Counted from the stretch's first letter, positions 18,031-27,300 are shown. The stretch is DNA of 64,000 bases from Clostridiales bacterium (GCA_015055625.1 SVHU01000013.1:1-64000), one strand, 5' to 3'. Made by a program: numbers and translations. Notes: generated from the sequence alone by a model not told the origin.

Positions 18031-18879
18031 ATGAACGTATTACATACTGACAATTATATAGCCAAAGACGAAGGCATTTCAATAAGACTTGACGACCATC
18101 CGTTTAAGGGAGGACAACATTCCCACGAGTTTATGGAGTTGGTTCTAGTGATAGAGGGCAAGGCGGAGCATATCGTAAACAACGAGCGCACTTTGGTGAA
18201 AAAAGGCGACGTTTTTATTATCGACATGGGAGCGCCTCATTATTATCTTAGAGCTGATAGTGATTGCGTTATACTAAACTGTTTGTTCCCACCCTCGTTT
18301 TTAGAGCGTCTGAGTTTTGACGGAACGGATTTTGGGGATTTTGCTATTAAGATTTTTACCGATTCTATCTCGTCGTCTTTGCCCTATCCAATAGTAAAAT
18401 CCAATCGTTCTAAGCAGATTGCACGCCTTTTGTTTGATATGAAAGAGGAGTATGACAAAAAGCAGGACGGATACGTTAAAGTTGTATGTTCGTATCTTAC
18501 GATTGTTCTTACTTTATTTTGCAGAAATTCATATGTGCCGGTAGAGTCTAACCGCTTTTTAGTAGACGAAATAAAACGTATGCTATCTACCTCGACAGGT
18601 GATATCAGCGTCGAAAAAATTAGCGACGCATTGTTCTTTTCGCCCTCTTACGTAAGCAAAATTTATAAGAAATTTACAGGCGAAGATTTATCAGCGCTTA
18701 TCAGGAAAAAGCGTATTACGCTAGCTGGCAAAATGCTTGAAGAAACCGATCTTTCGGTAGAAATTATTATGCGCAAGGTGGGGTATAAGGATAAAAAGAA
18801 CTTTTATGATATTTTCGAAAAAGAGTACGCTTTGACGCCTACTGCTTATAGAAAAAAGAATAAATGCACTAATGACTAA
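18031..18879 (+). CDS. AraC-family transcriptional regulator with N-terminal cupin
   Basis: The 282-residue protein has a cupin sensing domain (GGQHSHEFMELVLVIEGKAEH, about residues 26-46, and MGAPHYYLRA near 69) and a C-terminal AraC helix-turn-helix pair (about residues 185-280; SVEKISDALFFSPSYVSKIY and a second motif ending in TPTAYRKK). No gene with an obvious carbohydrate role is adjacent, so it may act in trans. AGGAGTG lies somewhat far upstream of the ATG. Confidence 0.9.
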   Translation: MNVLHTDNYIAKDEGISIRLDDHPFKGGQHSHEFMELVLVIEGKAEHIVNNERTLVKKGDVFIIDMGAPHYYLRADSDCVILNCLFPPSFLERLSFDGTDFGDFAIKIFTDSISSSLPYPIVKSNRSKQIARLLFDMKEEYDKKQDGYVKVVCSYLTIVLTLFCRNSYVPVESNRFLVDEIKRMLSTSTGDISVEKISDALFFSPSYVSKIYKKFTGEDLSALIRKKRITLAGKMLEETDLSVEIIMRKVGYKDKKNFYDIFEKEYALTPTAYRKKNKCTND

Positions 18880-18882
18880 ATA

Positions 18883-18922
18883 AAAATACATGCTATACTA
18901 AAATGGCAAGCATGTATTTTTA
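18883..18922. terminator. Bidirectional terminator
   Basis: AAATACATGCT and AGCATGTATTT arms between converging genes, with T runs on both strands. Confidence 0.82.
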
Positions 18923-18933
18923 TTTTAAGTTTT

Positions 18934-19917
18934 TTATAAATCTCCGCCAAGAGATTTATAAAGTTTATCTGTGTCTTTTTGTGAGGATATAAGCAAAAGC
19001 TTTATATATGCGGATATGGGAGAAAGGGGAAGCGGAGTAAGATTAAGTGTGTAAAATTCTGTTGCGCTCTCATACACGTTGCCATTCTCTACTCCTGATA
19101 TAAACACTTTAATTCCCTGTGTTTTTGCTAGCGTGTAAAATTCTCTTGCCTCTTTCGATTTTGTGTCCACAGTGCCCGAATGGTACGAAGAAATTAATAC
19201 GTATTTAATATTTTGCGACAGTGTAGGATAACTCATGCCCACGTGCGCGTGTAAAAACAACACGTGCGAGTGTAAAAAGCATGGGGCAAAAGGCGGTATT
19301 TCGTCTTGTTTTTCCAAGTACTTTGGATTTTTGGTAAATAATAATTCATTGTTTGGACCGCTAAAAAACCGCCCATACTCCTGATCTTTTACGCTCATAA
19401 CTTCGTCTGAAAAAGGGGCGGATGGAAGCAGGCGCGTAGCTCTATGAACTTTAATAAAACTGTCTTTTGTGTTCTTAAACGGAACAAAAACGCCTTTTCC
19501 CAGTTTGTTTTTAATAAAAAGAATAGCGGAGTGAAGATTGTAAATCGCGTTTGAGTTAGCATCACTGAGTGGAAATGAAGCGGAAACCAAGCATACTGGA
19601 ATACAGTTTGAGCCCAACGTGTAGCTAAGCGCGCACGCCGAGTATTGTAACGTGTCCGTGCCGTGCGTAACAATTATTCCGTCATAATCTTGGTTTGCAT
19701 ATTTCATAACGCAAGAGCAAAGCTTGTCTAAATGCTCGCACGTGTTGTTTTCGCTTAGCTCTAAGAAAGGCGAGTAGCAATCGTAGCTAAAATCCATGCC
19801 GTACTTATTTTCGTAAGCTTTAATTAGAGCGTAAGGTTTATCCTTGTCCACTTTCATAACGTTTCCGTCTAGCGTTGTGGATATAGTTCCGCCCGTAAAA
19901 ATGAAAAGAATTTTCAT
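18934..19917 (-). CDS. L-asparaginase (type I-like, cytoplasmic)
   Basis: The 327-residue protein has both asparaginase active-site motifs: TGGTIS at residues 8-13 (nucleophilic threonine T11) and THGTDT at 84-89. There is no signal peptide, so it should hydrolyse asparagine to aspartate and ammonia in the cytoplasm. Length fits the family. It is the last gene of the cysK-ygjV-ybaK-like operon, 10 bases after its neighbour, and GGAGGGA-type sequence precedes the ATG. Glutaminase activity cannot be excluded. Confidence 0.9.
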   Translation of the reverse strand: MKILFIFTGGTISTTLDGNVMKVDKDKPYALIKAYENKYGMDFSYDCYSPFLELSENNTCEHLDKLCSCVMKYANQDYDGIIVTHGTDTLQYSACALSYTLGSNCIPVCLVSASFPLSDANSNAIYNLHSAILFIKNKLGKGVFVPFKNTKDSFIKVHRATRLLPSAPFSDEVMSVKDQEYGRFFSGPNNELLFTKNPKYLEKQDEIPPFAPCFLHSHVLFLHAHVGMSYPTLSQNIKYVLISSYHSGTVDTKSKEAREFYTLAKTQGIKVFISGVENGNVYESATEFYTLNLTPLPLSPISAYIKLLLISSQKDTDKLYKSLGGDL

Positions 19918-19927
19918 GGTCCCTCCT

Positions 19928-20461
19928 TTAGGGGATTTTTACTATAATAGGCTCGTGATTTAACGCGGGTAAAATCTTGTTTATAAAGTCGCTCACGTTC
20001 ACTTTTAACGTGGACGTATTGAGCATAGGGTGAAATCCAAAATATTCTTGCGCCAAAATGTCCTCGTCAATAAGAAGCTGAACTTTGTTGTCTTTATCAA
20101 AAAGTAAAGAGCAAACGTTAACGCATCCGGGGGTAAGATTGAGTGTTTGTAACAGCAAGTCCGCCGTGCCAAACGAAAGACGTGTGGAATTGATTTGGAC
20201 TTTCAAGTCCTTTGTGGAGAGGTTTTTGTTTGGCATCATGAGTAGTAAATAAAATTGGGATTTATTGCTGTTAACCAAAAATAAATTTTTGCAAATTTCA
20301 AAACCTAAAATCTCGTCCACTTTTTGACACGCCTCTATTGTAAAGAGCGCTTCGTGGTCAACTCGCTCGTAAGAAACGCTAAGACTATCCAAAAAATTAT
20401 AGACAAGCTCTTCCTTTTCTTCTCTTTTATCTATTGGTCTTCCGCTTTGAATTTTATACAT
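19928..20461 (-). CDS. YbaK/ProX-type aminoacyl-tRNA deacylase-like protein
   Basis: The 177-residue protein resembles the PrdX/ProX branch of the YbaK fold, which removes misattached amino acids (alanine or cysteine) from tRNA-Pro: FLDSLSVSYERVDHEALFTIEAC, about residues 18-40 in part, then KNLFLVNSNKSQFYLLLM and LSFGTADLLLQTLNLTPGCV, the last being the conserved substrate-pocket region. I chose the ATG after AAAGGAAGG; this start overlaps the upstream ygjV stop by 8 bases, as expected for coupled genes. Placement beside cysteine synthase fits a cysteine-related quality-control role, which is inference. Confidence 0.82.
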   Translation of the reverse strand: MYKIQSGRPIDKREEKEELVYNFLDSLSVSYERVDHEALFTIEACQKVDEILGFEICKNLFLVNSNKSQFYLLLMMPNKNLSTKDLKVQINSTRLSFGTADLLLQTLNLTPGCVNVCSLLFDKDNKVQLLIDEDILAQEYFGFHPMLNTSTLKVNVSDFINKILPALNHEPIIVKIP

Positions 20462-20996
20462 GGTTTTCCTTCCTTTTGTATCTGATAAGCGCAATGATTG
20501 CTGAAATAATGCAAAGCGCTTCGCAAATTGTTCCGCCAATAGATAGAACAACCACGTTGTACACCAGCCATAACGGCGAAAATATTAGTGCGAAAATTCT
20601 GAATTTCTTCGCTTCCATTCCGTATGCAAACGTGCTAAGTAGCATTGAAATTACTGGTAAAACTTCGATAATGGCGTTAAAAACAGTAAACGGTTTGTTA
20701 AAAACTGTAAATACTATTGGGTACGTCGAAATAAAAAGCGCGCAAAATATAATAGTGAGTAATGTTTTATTGAGCTTCCACTTGTCCTTAAAAGCAAAGG
20801 CGAGTGCGCGGAGCATTCCCAAAACGTTAAGCATTGCGCCTACGTATGCGCCAATAAGGAAGAAGTTTACCGAGAACAGCATTGTTCCAAAAAGCTGAAA
20901 GGTAATTATGGTTTTGCTGTTTTTTGCTTGATAGGACAAAATATTAAAAGCCATAGCAATAACGCCAATAACCTGTCCTGTGATAAATATTCCCAT
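20454..20996 (-). CDS. YgjV-family inner membrane protein
   Basis: The 180-residue protein has about six hydrophobic helices and matches the YgjV family pattern: N-terminal GQVIGVIAMAFNILSYQ, then FQLFGTMLFSVNFFLIGAY and a late WLVYNVVVLSIGGTICE. The family has no established function. It sits six bases after cysK and overlaps the next gene by eight bases, so it belongs to the same operon. Confidence 0.82.
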   Translation of the reverse strand: MGIFITGQVIGVIAMAFNILSYQAKNSKTIITFQLFGTMLFSVNFFLIGAYVGAMLNVLGMLRALAFAFKDKWKLNKTLLTIIFCALFISTYPIVFTVFNKPFTVFNAIIEVLPVISMLLSTFAYGMEAKKFRIFALIFSPLWLVYNVVVLSIGGTICEALCIISAIIALIRYKRKENHV

Positions 20997-21002
20997 TTTT
21001 CT

Positions 21003-21917
21003 TTAATCCTTAAAAACGTCGGTAGATAAGTATCGTTCTCCGCTGTCAGGACAAAGCGCAATTATACGTTTTTCGCTTTCCTTTTTTGCAATTTCGCTAG
21101 CAATATATAATGATGCTCCTGACGAAATTCCTACTAAAAGCCCCTCGTTTTTAGCAACGTTTCTGCACGTTTCGTACGATTCTTCTGTTTTTATCGTATA
21201 AATTTCGTCAACAACGCTACTGTCAAAAGTTTTGGGAATAAAGTTTGCGCCTATTCCTTGAATTTTGTGCGCGCCGGCAATTCCTTTTGTAATAAGAGGG
21301 CTGTCATAAGGCTCGATACCAATAATCTTAACGGTTGGAATACGAGCTTTTAAGATTTTTCCCACGCCCGATATTGTTCCGCCTGTACCGATGCACGCTA
21401 CAAAATAATCTATTTTTCCGTCAGTATCCTCAATAATTTCGTTAGCAGTGCTTTCGTGAGCAAGTGGATTGAATGGGTTTTTGAACTGCTGAGGAATAAA
21501 CGAATTTGGTATAGTTGCTTTTAATTCTTCCGCTTTTTCTATTGCGCCTTGCATGCCTTTAGCGGGTTCTGTAAGAATAAGCTGTGCGCCAAGCGCCGAA
21601 AGAAGCTTTTTGCGTTCTTCGCTCATAGACGAAGGCATTGTTAAAATGCACTTCATACCCATAGAAGCGCAACAAAAAGCAAGACCTATACCCGTGTTCC
21701 CGCTAGTAGGCTCAATTATCACAGTGTCTTTGTCAATGACGCCCATTTTAAGAGAAGCTGTAAGCATTTTATAAGCTACCCTATCTTTTACAGAATACGG
21801 GTTAAAACATTCGGCTTTTGCAATTACGTCACACCTAGTTTGAGGATTGGATAGCGAATTGATTTTAATAAGCGGAGTGTTTCCGATAAGTTGAGTTAAT
21901 GAATTGTAAATTTTCAT
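21003..21917 (-). CDS. cysK: Cysteine synthase A (O-acetylserine sulfhydrylase)
   Basis: The 304-residue protein is a fold-type II PLP enzyme with K44 in NPYSVKDRVA, the substrate loop EPTSGNTGIG (69-78), the phosphate-binding GTGGTISG (about 176-183) and GISSGASLY near 260. It makes cysteine from O-acetylserine and sulfide in the cytoplasm. It leads a four-gene operon (cysK, ygjV, ybaK-like, ansA) with tight spacing. AACCTCG-type sequence before the ATG (GAGG on the coding strand) serves as ribosome site. Confidence 0.95.
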   Translation of the reverse strand: MKIYNSLTQLIGNTPLIKINSLSNPQTRCDVIAKAECFNPYSVKDRVAYKMLTASLKMGVIDKDTVIIEPTSGNTGIGLAFCCASMGMKCILTMPSSMSEERKKLLSALGAQLILTEPAKGMQGAIEKAEELKATIPNSFIPQQFKNPFNPLAHESTANEIIEDTDGKIDYFVACIGTGGTISGVGKILKARIPTVKIIGIEPYDSPLITKGIAGAHKIQGIGANFIPKTFDSSVVDEIYTIKTEESYETCRNVAKNEGLLVGISSGASLYIASEIAKKESEKRIIALCPDSGERYLSTDVFKD

Positions 21918-21944
21918 AATAACCTCGTTTTTAGTATTTATTAT

Positions 21945-21973
21945 ATTGTAGTATTTTCTTAAAAAAAAGTCAA
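21945..21973 (-). promoter_or_regulatory. Promoter of the cysK operon
   Basis: On the minus strand TTGACT (21968-21973), 17 bases, TACAAT (21945-21950). Confidence 0.72.
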
Positions 21974-21991
21974 ATTTTTTTTAGTTCTAAC

Positions 21992-22020
21992 TTGCTAAAA
22001 GCGACGTTATATGATATATT
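21992..22020 (+). promoter_or_regulatory. Promoter of the SGNH-like/unknown enzyme pair
   Basis: TTGCTA (21992-21997), 17 bases, TATATT (22015-22020), 18 bases before the ATG. The match to consensus is moderate. Confidence 0.5.
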
Positions 22021-22038
22021 AAAAATAAGGAGTAAAAA

Positions 22039-22935
22039 ATGCAGTTTTTATATATAGGTATAATTTTGTTGGTAGCGGTTGTCATCGTCTGTGGCATCGT
22101 CTACGTAAAAAGGGACACAGACGATAAAGGAGAAAGCATATACATGGCTAAAAAACGTGAAAGAGAAGCTTTTGAGGGTAGAAAAATTTTATGTATTGGA
22201 AATAGTTACGGCGACGATAGTGTTAAATTTGTTAGAGCAATTGCCGAAGATTTGGGCATAAAAAACGTTGTGATTGCAAACCTCTTTATTGGTGGTTGTT
22301 CATTAGAAAAACACCGTAATAACGCTGTTAGCGGAGAAAAACTATACGAGTACCGTAAAAACGAAAACGGTGAGTGGACAAACAAAATAGGAGTATCTTT
22401 AGACGAAGGTGTTTTGGATGAGGATTGGGATATGATAGTGCTTCAACAACAGTCTGCAAAGACTGGAAAGTGGAGTACGTATGTGCCTTTTTACGATCAA
22501 CTCAAAGCGCACGTAAGAGGACTTAGACCAAATGCAAAACTTGCTTTTAATATGACGTGGGCGTATCCGACGTATAGTAAAAGTCCGCAATTTGCCGACT
22601 TTAACAATGATCAAGCGACGATGTACTCAAAGATTAGCTCAGTAGTTTCCACGCGTATTGATACCGATTATGAAATGTCGTGCGTTATTCCAACGGGAAC
22701 AGCTGTGCAAAACGCAAGAGAGCTTGTGGGGGAAACACTTAATCGTGACGATATACATCTTAACGAAAATGGAAGATTTCTCGCCTCGCTTATGTGGGTA
22801 AAAGAGATTTTTGGAGTAAATATCGATGATCTTTCCTATGCTCCCGATTTTGTAACCAGAGAGCAAGCAAACGCATATATTCAGGCGGTAAACGACGCTT
22901 ACGAATATCCGTTTTACGTAACAAGCAAAAAGTAG
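22039..22935 (+). CDS. Membrane-anchored DUF4886/SGNH-hydrolase-like protein
   Basis: The 298-residue protein has one N-terminal transmembrane helix (about residues 3-24) and then a domain beginning KILCIGNSYGDD (about residues 53-64), the DUF4886 version of the SGNH GDS block. DMIVLQQQSAKTG (about 132) and a late DDIHLNENG (about 237) fit the further blocks, the last supplying the Asp-x-x-His pair. Such proteins are predicted esterases or carbohydrate deacetylases; the anchor would place the domain outside the membrane. AAGGAG precedes the ATG and the next gene follows after 16 bases. Confidence 0.75.
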   Translation: MQFLYIGIILLVAVVIVCGIVYVKRDTDDKGESIYMAKKREREAFEGRKILCIGNSYGDDSVKFVRAIAEDLGIKNVVIANLFIGGCSLEKHRNNAVSGEKLYEYRKNENGEWTNKIGVSLDEGVLDEDWDMIVLQQQSAKTGKWSTYVPFYDQLKAHVRGLRPNAKLAFNMTWAYPTYSKSPQFADFNNDQATMYSKISSVVSTRIDTDYEMSCVIPTGTAVQNARELVGETLNRDDIHLNENGRFLASLMWVKEIFGVNIDDLSYAPDFVTREQANAYIQAVNDAYEYPFYVTSKK

Positions 22936-22951
22936 AAATATAGGGGGAAAT

Positions 22952-24880
22952 ATGAGAAATTCATATTCTATAATGTGTTTGGACGTAGAGCACGTCGATG
23001 AAATTTGTAATGATATTAAAAGTCAGTACGAAATGGGCATTGCTGATTGTGTATTGTTTATGTTCAAGCTTGTGCCAGAAGGGAATCCCCTTATAAACAA
23101 GGCGAAAATACAAGGCGAAAAGTATAAGGTTTTCAAAACTAAGCTCGATAAAATGGGGCTAAAGAGCGGTATACTTGTTCAATGTTCTATCGGACACGGT
23201 TGGACGCTTGACGAGCCTAATAACCTTGTAAAATACAAAAATCTGACAAACGGTAAAGAAGATGCAAACGTAGTGTGTCCGTATTCTAAGCAGTTTCATG
23301 ATTATATCCGCAATCAGTTTTCAGTCATAGCTCAGCTTGAGCCTTATACCGTAATGGTGGACGACGATTATAGATTGATGTTCAGACCGGGTAAAGGTTG
23401 CGCGTGTAAGCTCCACATGAAAGCTTTTAAGCAAGCTAGCGGTTTGTCTTTAGGTAGACGACAGCTTTATAAAGCTTTACAGGGTGGGGACAAATCTGTG
23501 ATTAATGCATACGTTCAAACGCAAAGAGAATCTTTGATAGAGGGCGCAAAAGCAATGCGTGAGGGGTTGGACGCTGTTAATCCGTTATTGTTCGCATCGT
23601 TTTGTTGTGTGGGCGCAAGTACTGAGTTTGCTTGGGATATTGCTAAAACTTTGGCAGGTAAGGACAACGAGCCTGTTGTAAGAATAAATAATGGACGTTA
23701 CGTTACTCCTTTTGCGAAAAATATCAGCGAAGTGTCGTTTAGATGCGCGGACGCTGGCAATCGGTTGCGTAAAAACGGTATAAAATACGTGCTTGCCGAA
23801 ACGGATACGTGTCCTCAAAATCGGTACAGCACTTCGGCAACTGCATTGCACGCTCATTACGTACTATCTTTGTTAGAGGGCGCAAACGGCGCAAAGCATT
23901 GGATAACAAGGCTTGCCTCGTACGAGCCTGATAGCGGAAAGGCGTATAGAAATATATTGTCAAAGCATCGCGGTTTTTATGAGGAAATAATGAGCATTGT
24001 TCCCTCGCTTTCGTGGCATGGCTGTAAGATCCCTCTTTCTAAAGAAATTCGTTATGAGTTTGATCGTCCCACGTATTATTGGCGTAAAAATCAATGGCTT
24101 ATAAACGTTTTGGAAGTAATGGGGCTACCTGTATATATTTCGGACAGCCAAGATGGTGGTGCTTGCTTTTTAGAGGGCGATCTTGACGAGTATTTTTTGG
24201 ACGAAGAGATTTTGCAAATGCTAAAAGGCACGCTTGTTGTGGACGGCGTGTGTGCAAAACGTTTGGAAGAACGCGGTTTTTCAAAGTATGTCGGCGTAAA
24301 AGTAAGAAAATGGACGGGTGCTACGTTTAGTAGAGAAATTGATAAATGGGGTAGAGAATTTAATGCTCAACCATCGTATCAAGAGCTTGTATTAAGTGGA
24401 GCAACTGAAATTTCAACTGCCTATAACCTAAGAAACGGTACAGAGCTTCAACGATTGTTTCCTGCAGTTGCCGAGTATAAAAACGAGCTTGGCGGAAGAG
24501 TTATCGTATTTTGCGGAAAGGCTGAGTTTAACTACGGTATAGGCGCGCCGTTCTCTTTCCTTAACGAGTCCAGAAAAGCTCAGTTTGTGCAAATACTAAA
24601 GCAAAGTGGTAATTTGCCGATGTATTGCGAGGGCGATGGTCAGGTGTACGTAAAATATGCTATAACCGAAAAAGGTGATGGGTGGTGTATGCTCCTAAAT
24701 ACGGGCTTTGACGTAATGGACGAGATTAAAATATGGAGCGAAAAGCCGATACGTAACGTTAAAGCTTTGCGCAACAACGGCGAGTATTGCGATTGCAATT
24801 TCGAAAAAACGGAAAGTGGAGCAATAGTGAAAGAACAGCTTTCAGTTCTTATGCCACAGATTCTGATTTTTGAGTATTGA
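22952..24880 (+). CDS. Uncharacterised 642-residue protein, putative glycoside-hydrolase-like enzyme
   Basis: I do not recognise a named family. The protein has no signal peptide or membrane segment. Features that look enzymatic are a paired acidic patch MVDDDYRLMFRPGKGCACK (about residues 130-148), KYVLAETDTCPQNRYST (about 280-296), which resembles a barrel strand ending in a catalytic acid, and a beta-rich C-terminal part. The layout (barrel, Rossmann-like middle with LDEYFLDEEILQMLKGTLVVDG, beta-sandwich) recalls GH42-type beta-galactosidases, but the key motifs differ. It follows the SGNH-like gene by 16 bases with GGGGGAA before the ATG, so a joint role in processing a modified glycan is plausible. 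Confidence 0.6.
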   Translation: MRNSYSIMCLDVEHVDEICNDIKSQYEMGIADCVLFMFKLVPEGNPLINKAKIQGEKYKVFKTKLDKMGLKSGILVQCSIGHGWTLDEPNNLVKYKNLTNGKEDANVVCPYSKQFHDYIRNQFSVIAQLEPYTVMVDDDYRLMFRPGKGCACKLHMKAFKQASGLSLGRRQLYKALQGGDKSVINAYVQTQRESLIEGAKAMREGLDAVNPLLFASFCCVGASTEFAWDIAKTLAGKDNEPVVRINNGRYVTPFAKNISEVSFRCADAGNRLRKNGIKYVLAETDTCPQNRYSTSATALHAHYVLSLLEGANGAKHWITRLASYEPDSGKAYRNILSKHRGFYEEIMSIVPSLSWHGCKIPLSKEIRYEFDRPTYYWRKNQWLINVLEVMGLPVYISDSQDGGACFLEGDLDEYFLDEEILQMLKGTLVVDGVCAKRLEERGFSKYVGVKVRKWTGATFSREIDKWGREFNAQPSYQELVLSGATEISTAYNLRNGTELQRLFPAVAEYKNELGGRVIVFCGKAEFNYGIGAPFSFLNESRKAQFVQILKQSGNLPMYCEGDGQVYVKYAITEKGDGWCMLLNTGFDVMDEIKIWSEKPIRNVKALRNNGEYCDCNFEKTESGAIVKEQLSVLMPQILIFEY

Positions 24881-24916
24881 CACGATTTTTAACATACGTA
24901 TATGATTTTTAATAAC

Positions 24917-24956
24917 AAACCCCCTCTCGGTAAAGCGCCGAGAGGGGGTTTTTATG
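24917..24956. terminator. Bidirectional terminator
   Basis: AAACCCCCTCTCGG and CCGAGAGGGGGTTT form a GC-rich hairpin between converging transcripts; ATACGTAT (24894-24901) lies just before it. Confidence 0.9.
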
Positions 24957-24970
24957 CGTTAAAACGCTAG

Positions 24971-26491
24971 TTATTTAATAAGTGATTTGCCTTCCATTTC
25001 TGCGGGAATATCAAGTCCCATAACCGAAAGAAGAGTGGGAGCTACGTCGCAAAGCGCGCCGGTATCAGCAAGCTTAGCGTCCTTATACTTGTCGCCTACA
25101 ACAAAGAAGGGAACAATGTTAGTGGTATGCGCGGTGCATACGGTATCGTCGTCGTTAAGCATAAGTTCTGCGTTTCCGTGGTCTGCGGTAATAAGGCAAG
25201 TTCCGCCGGTAGAAAGCACTTTTGCAACAAGCTTTTCAAGGCAAGTATCAACGGTTTCAACAGCCTTTACAGCAGCTTCGAACACGCCTGTATGTCCAAC
25301 CATATCGCAGTTAGCATAGTTAAGGATAAGAGTGTCAATGCCCTCGTCAATGGTTTCGATTGCCTTTTCAGTAACTTCATAAGCGCTCATTTCGGGCTTT
25401 AAGTCGTAGGTCGCAACCTTGGGAGAAGCAACGAGCACGCGCTTTTCATTCTCGTTTGGCTGTTCTACACCGCCGTTAAAGAAGAAGGTAACGTGAGCGT
25501 ACTTTTCGGTTTCTGCAACACGCGCTTGAACCTTTCCGCACGAAGCAAGGTATTCGCCAAGAGTGTTTTTAATGCTCTTAGGACCAAAAGCGATGTGAAC
25601 GCCCTTAAATGTTGCGTCGTACTGAGTCATGCAAACGTAGAAAGTCTTTTTATATCCGCCTGCTCTTTCAAATTCGTTAAAGTCGGGATAAACTGCAGCT
25701 CTTGTGATTTCTCTGGCGCGGTCAGAACGGAAGTTGTAGAAAATAATACTGTCGTTCTCTTTTACGCCTTCATAACCCTTTACAACGATGGGCTTAATGA
25801 ACTCGTCCAAAACGCCTGCTTCATAAGAAGCCTTAACACCACATTTAGCGCAGGGATAAGTAGCTCCAATACCAGCAAATACGCAGTCATAGCCCTCTTT
25901 AACTCTTTCCCAACGGTTATCTCTATCCATGTAGTAGTATCTGCCAACAACGGTAGCAACCTGACCAACGCCGATTTCCTCGGTTTTGTCCATAGCTTCG
26001 CTTACAAAGTTGATAGCAGAGTCGGGAGCAACGTCACGTCCGTCGGTGATGCAGTGAACGTATACCTTTGTAAGTCCGTTCTTTTTAGCAAGCTCCAAAA
26101 GCGCGTAAAGATGTGTGTTAAGAGAGTGAACGCCACCGGAAGAGAGAAGTCCTACAAGGTGAAGAGCGGAGTCGTTCTTTTTGCAGTTCTCAACAGCTCC
26201 TACAAAAGCTTCGTTAGTAAAGAAATCGCCGTCTTCGATGGACTTGTCAATCTTGGTTATATCCTGATAAACAACACGACCAGCGCCAAGGTTGAGGTGT
26301 CCAACCTCGCTGTTGCCCATTTGTCCTTTAGGAAGACCAACAGCTCTACCGCTTGCGTTGATGTAAGTGTAGGGAACTGAAGCGAAAAGCTTATCGATAA
26401 AGGGAGTGGAAGCAGAGTATACAGCGTTTCCGTGGCTGTCCTTTCTGTATCCAAATCCGTCCATAATAATAAGTGCGTCTGTTTTTCTCAT
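24971..26491 (-). CDS. gpmI: 2,3-bisphosphoglycerate-independent phosphoglycerate mutase
   Basis: The 506-residue length fits GpmI (about 510). Metal ligand D11 (IIMDGFG) and the phosphoserine S61 in GQMGNSEVGHLNLG are present, as are HCITDGRDV (about 150), ITADHGNAE (about 440) and TAHTTNIVPF. It interconverts 3- and 2-phosphoglycerate with manganese in glycolysis. It follows tpiA by 53 bases and is probably cotranscribed with it. GAGGAGA precedes the ATG. Confidence 0.97.
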   Translation of the reverse strand: MRKTDALIIMDGFGYRKDSHGNAVYSASTPFIDKLFASVPYTYINASGRAVGLPKGQMGNSEVGHLNLGAGRVVYQDITKIDKSIEDGDFFTNEAFVGAVENCKKNDSALHLVGLLSSGGVHSLNTHLYALLELAKKNGLTKVYVHCITDGRDVAPDSAINFVSEAMDKTEEIGVGQVATVVGRYYYMDRDNRWERVKEGYDCVFAGIGATYPCAKCGVKASYEAGVLDEFIKPIVVKGYEGVKENDSIIFYNFRSDRAREITRAAVYPDFNEFERAGGYKKTFYVCMTQYDATFKGVHIAFGPKSIKNTLGEYLASCGKVQARVAETEKYAHVTFFFNGGVEQPNENEKRVLVASPKVATYDLKPEMSAYEVTEKAIETIDEGIDTLILNYANCDMVGHTGVFEAAVKAVETVDTCLEKLVAKVLSTGGTCLITADHGNAELMLNDDDTVCTAHTTNIVPFFVVGDKYKDAKLADTGALCDVAPTLLSVMGLDIPAEMEGKSLIK

Positions 26492-26544
26492 ATTAATATC
26501 TCCTCAAAAATATAAAGGGCAAATTTTGCCCCTTATAAAAAGTC

Positions 26545-27300
26545 TTAGCCGTTGAACTTAACAACTTTAGAGAAGTCTTCAGCCTTAAGAGAAGCTCCTC
26601 CGATAAGTCCGCCGTCGATATCGCTCATTGCCATAAGCTCGCTAGCGTTCTTGGGATTCATAGATCCGCCGTACTGGATGCGAACTTTGTTTGCAACAGG
26701 TCTTGTAAACATCTTTGCAAGAACCTTTCTGATGTACTTAATGGTGTCGTTAGCCTGTTCGCTGGTAGCTGTCTTGCCGGTACCGATTGCCCAAACGGGT
26801 TCGTAAGCAATAACAACCTTCTTAATATCATCCTGAGTAAAGCCTTCGAATGCGCCGTAAAGCTGAGTATCAAGAACCTTATTGGTGATTCCGCCTTCTC
26901 TCTCGTCCAAAGTTTCGCCTACGCAAACGATGGGCTTAAGATCGTTCTTAAGAGCCTGAACAGTTCTCATATTAACGGTCTTGTCGGTTTCGCCAAAGTA
27001 CTGACGACGCTCGCTGTGTCCGATAATAACGTATTCAGCTCCTACTTCTTTAAGCATGTTAGCGCTGATTTCGCCAGTGAATGCGCCCTTGTCTGCCCAA
27101 GCAACGTTTTCAGCTCCAACCTTAATCTTGGATCCACGAACTGCTTTCTTAACTTTCTCGATACAGGTGTAGGGAACGCAAACTACAACGTCTGTTTTAG
27201 TAACGTCTGCTACAAGGGGCTTAAGTGCGTTGATAAGCTCAACAGCTTCAGCCTGAGTGTTGTTCATTTTCCAGTTGCCTGCAATGATGGGTTTTCTCAT
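26545..27300 (-). CDS. tpiA: Triosephosphate isomerase
   Basis: The 251-residue protein has N9 and K11 (GNWKMN), H95 (IIGHSERRQYFGE), E167 (AYEPVWAIGTG) and the phosphate-binding GGLIGGASLK near the C-terminus, all the catalytic elements of the family. It interconverts DHAP and glyceraldehyde 3-phosphate. AAGGAGA precedes the ATG. It leads the tpiA-gpmI pair. Confidence 0.98.
   Translation of the reverse strand: MRKPIIAGNWKMNNTQAEAVELINALKPLVADVTKTDVVVCVPYTCIEKVKKAVRGSKIKVGAENVAWADKGAFTGEISANMLKEVGAEYVIIGHSERRQYFGETDKTVNMRTVQALKNDLKPIVCVGETLDEREGGITNKVLDTQLYGAFEGFTQDDIKKVVIAYEPVWAIGTGKTATSEQANDTIKYIRKVLAKMFTRPVANKVRIQYGGSMNPKNASELMAMSDIDGGLIGGASLKAEDFSKVVKFNG

Noticed and set aside
25493-26380. 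A 295-codon open frame on the plus strand inside gpmI
   Set aside because: It lies wholly inside gpmI on the opposite strand, and its low-complexity Ser/Val-rich translation is typical of an antisense frame.
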